A DNA stretch of 5,688 nt from Clostridium sp. CAG:780 (GTDB taxonomy: Bacteria; Bacillota; Clostridia; TANB77; CAG-508): NCBI GenBank assembly GCA_000434195.1, contig HF994451.1, positions 7,024-12,711 on the forward strand. The letters are read 5' to 3'. Positions 5,249 through 5,688 of the stretch are shown here, one piece after another. The first letter of the stretch is position 1, and each line of letters begins with the position of its first letter. The position numbers and the translations under genes were made by a program. Below the pieces are notes generated by a model, which was not told the DNA's origin, searched no databases, and saw nothing but the letters and a program-made list of their open reading frames with translations.

Positions 5249-5688
5249 ACTAATTGAAGAAGCACTAAAGCTAGGAAAATCTAGCATAATGTTAGTGCCA
5301 GAGATATCGCTTACTCCTCAAACAGTGGACAGATTTTTAAGTAGATTTGGAGAAGAAAAAATAGCAGTATTGCATAGCAAGTTATCAGTTGGAGAAAGGT
5401 ATGATCAATGGCAAAAGATAGAACGAGGAGAAGCTAAAATTGTAATAGGTGCAAGGTCTGCAATATTTGCACCAGTGAAAGATTTAGGCTTAATAATAAT
5501 AGACGAAGAACATGATGATTCTTATAAATCTGAAATGAGTCCAAGATATGACACAAAAGAAATCGCAACATATCTTGCAAAAGAAAATAATGTGCCAGTT
5601 GTGCTTGGAAGTGCTACTCCTGATATGTCAACATATTATAAGGCACAAAACAAAGAAATAGAGTTATTAGAGCTAACAAAAAGAGCAA
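5226..5688 (+). CDS. priA: PriA helicase core, continuation after frameshift (3' end outside window)
   Basis: The same gene continues in the +1 frame for 154 codons and leaves the window. In order it encodes the rest of Walker A (GKTEIYIRL), motif Ia (LVPEISLTPQT), the HSKLSVGERYDQW block, IVIGARSAIFAP, the Walker B/DEAH-type box DEEHDDSYK (from 5502) and motif III GSATPD (from 5607). These are the ATPase motifs of helicase lobe 1. The zinc-binding insertion and lobe 2 would follow downstream. This frame is closed upstream by TAA at 5214-5216. If the shift is real, an independent start could only be internal, for example ATG 5289, and would lack Walker A, giving no active helicase. Confidence 0.9.

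Overview
This AT-rich window reads as a housekeeping segment of a low-GC Gram-positive genome, most likely a Clostridia-type Firmicute. The grounds are the strong A/T codon bias with AGA as the usual arginine codon, purine-rich Shine-Dalgarno sites, near-consensus sigma-A-type promoters, a type-2 (eukaryote-like) isoleucyl-tRNA synthetase, and an rpoZ-priA neighbourhood typical of that phylum. All confident genes lie on the + strand. I see no mobile element, CRISPR array, tRNA or rRNA.

Layout: (1) positions 1-1515 hold the 3' half of ileS, closed by a GC-rich hairpin terminator (1521-1550). (2) A near-perfect promoter (1582-1610) drives rsmE (1641-2378), a 16S rRNA uridine methyltransferase. 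(3) A second promoter of almost the same design (2382-2411) drives an unrecognised 357-residue protein: a long Lys/Thr-rich tail with STTKK-like repeats, followed by four predicted membrane helices. (4) rpoZ (3602-3793) encodes the omega subunit of RNA polymerase and is followed by a long AT-rich hairpin. (5) Next comes an archaeal-type cytidylate-kinase-like P-loop kinase (3908-4468). It has no Shine-Dalgarno site of its own; a strong one sits 31 bases upstream, in front of a six-codon mini-ORF and a small hairpin. (6) priA (from 4472, or more probably GTG 4499) follows after 3 bases and runs off the end of the window. It carries a one-base insertion (C at 5225) inside the helicase Walker A motif, so its frame is broken.

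The genes serve core information processing: tRNA charging (IleS), ribosome modification (RsmE), transcription (omega), probable nucleotide supply (CMP-kinase-like) and replication restart (PriA). Compared with the arrangement I know from Bacillus subtilis (gmk-rpoZ-coaBC-priA), gmk is not directly upstream of rpoZ and the kinase occupies the coaBC position. The points most worth a second look are the leader in front of the kinase, the priA frameshift and the Lys/Thr-rich membrane protein. I found no convincing novel multi-gene system.
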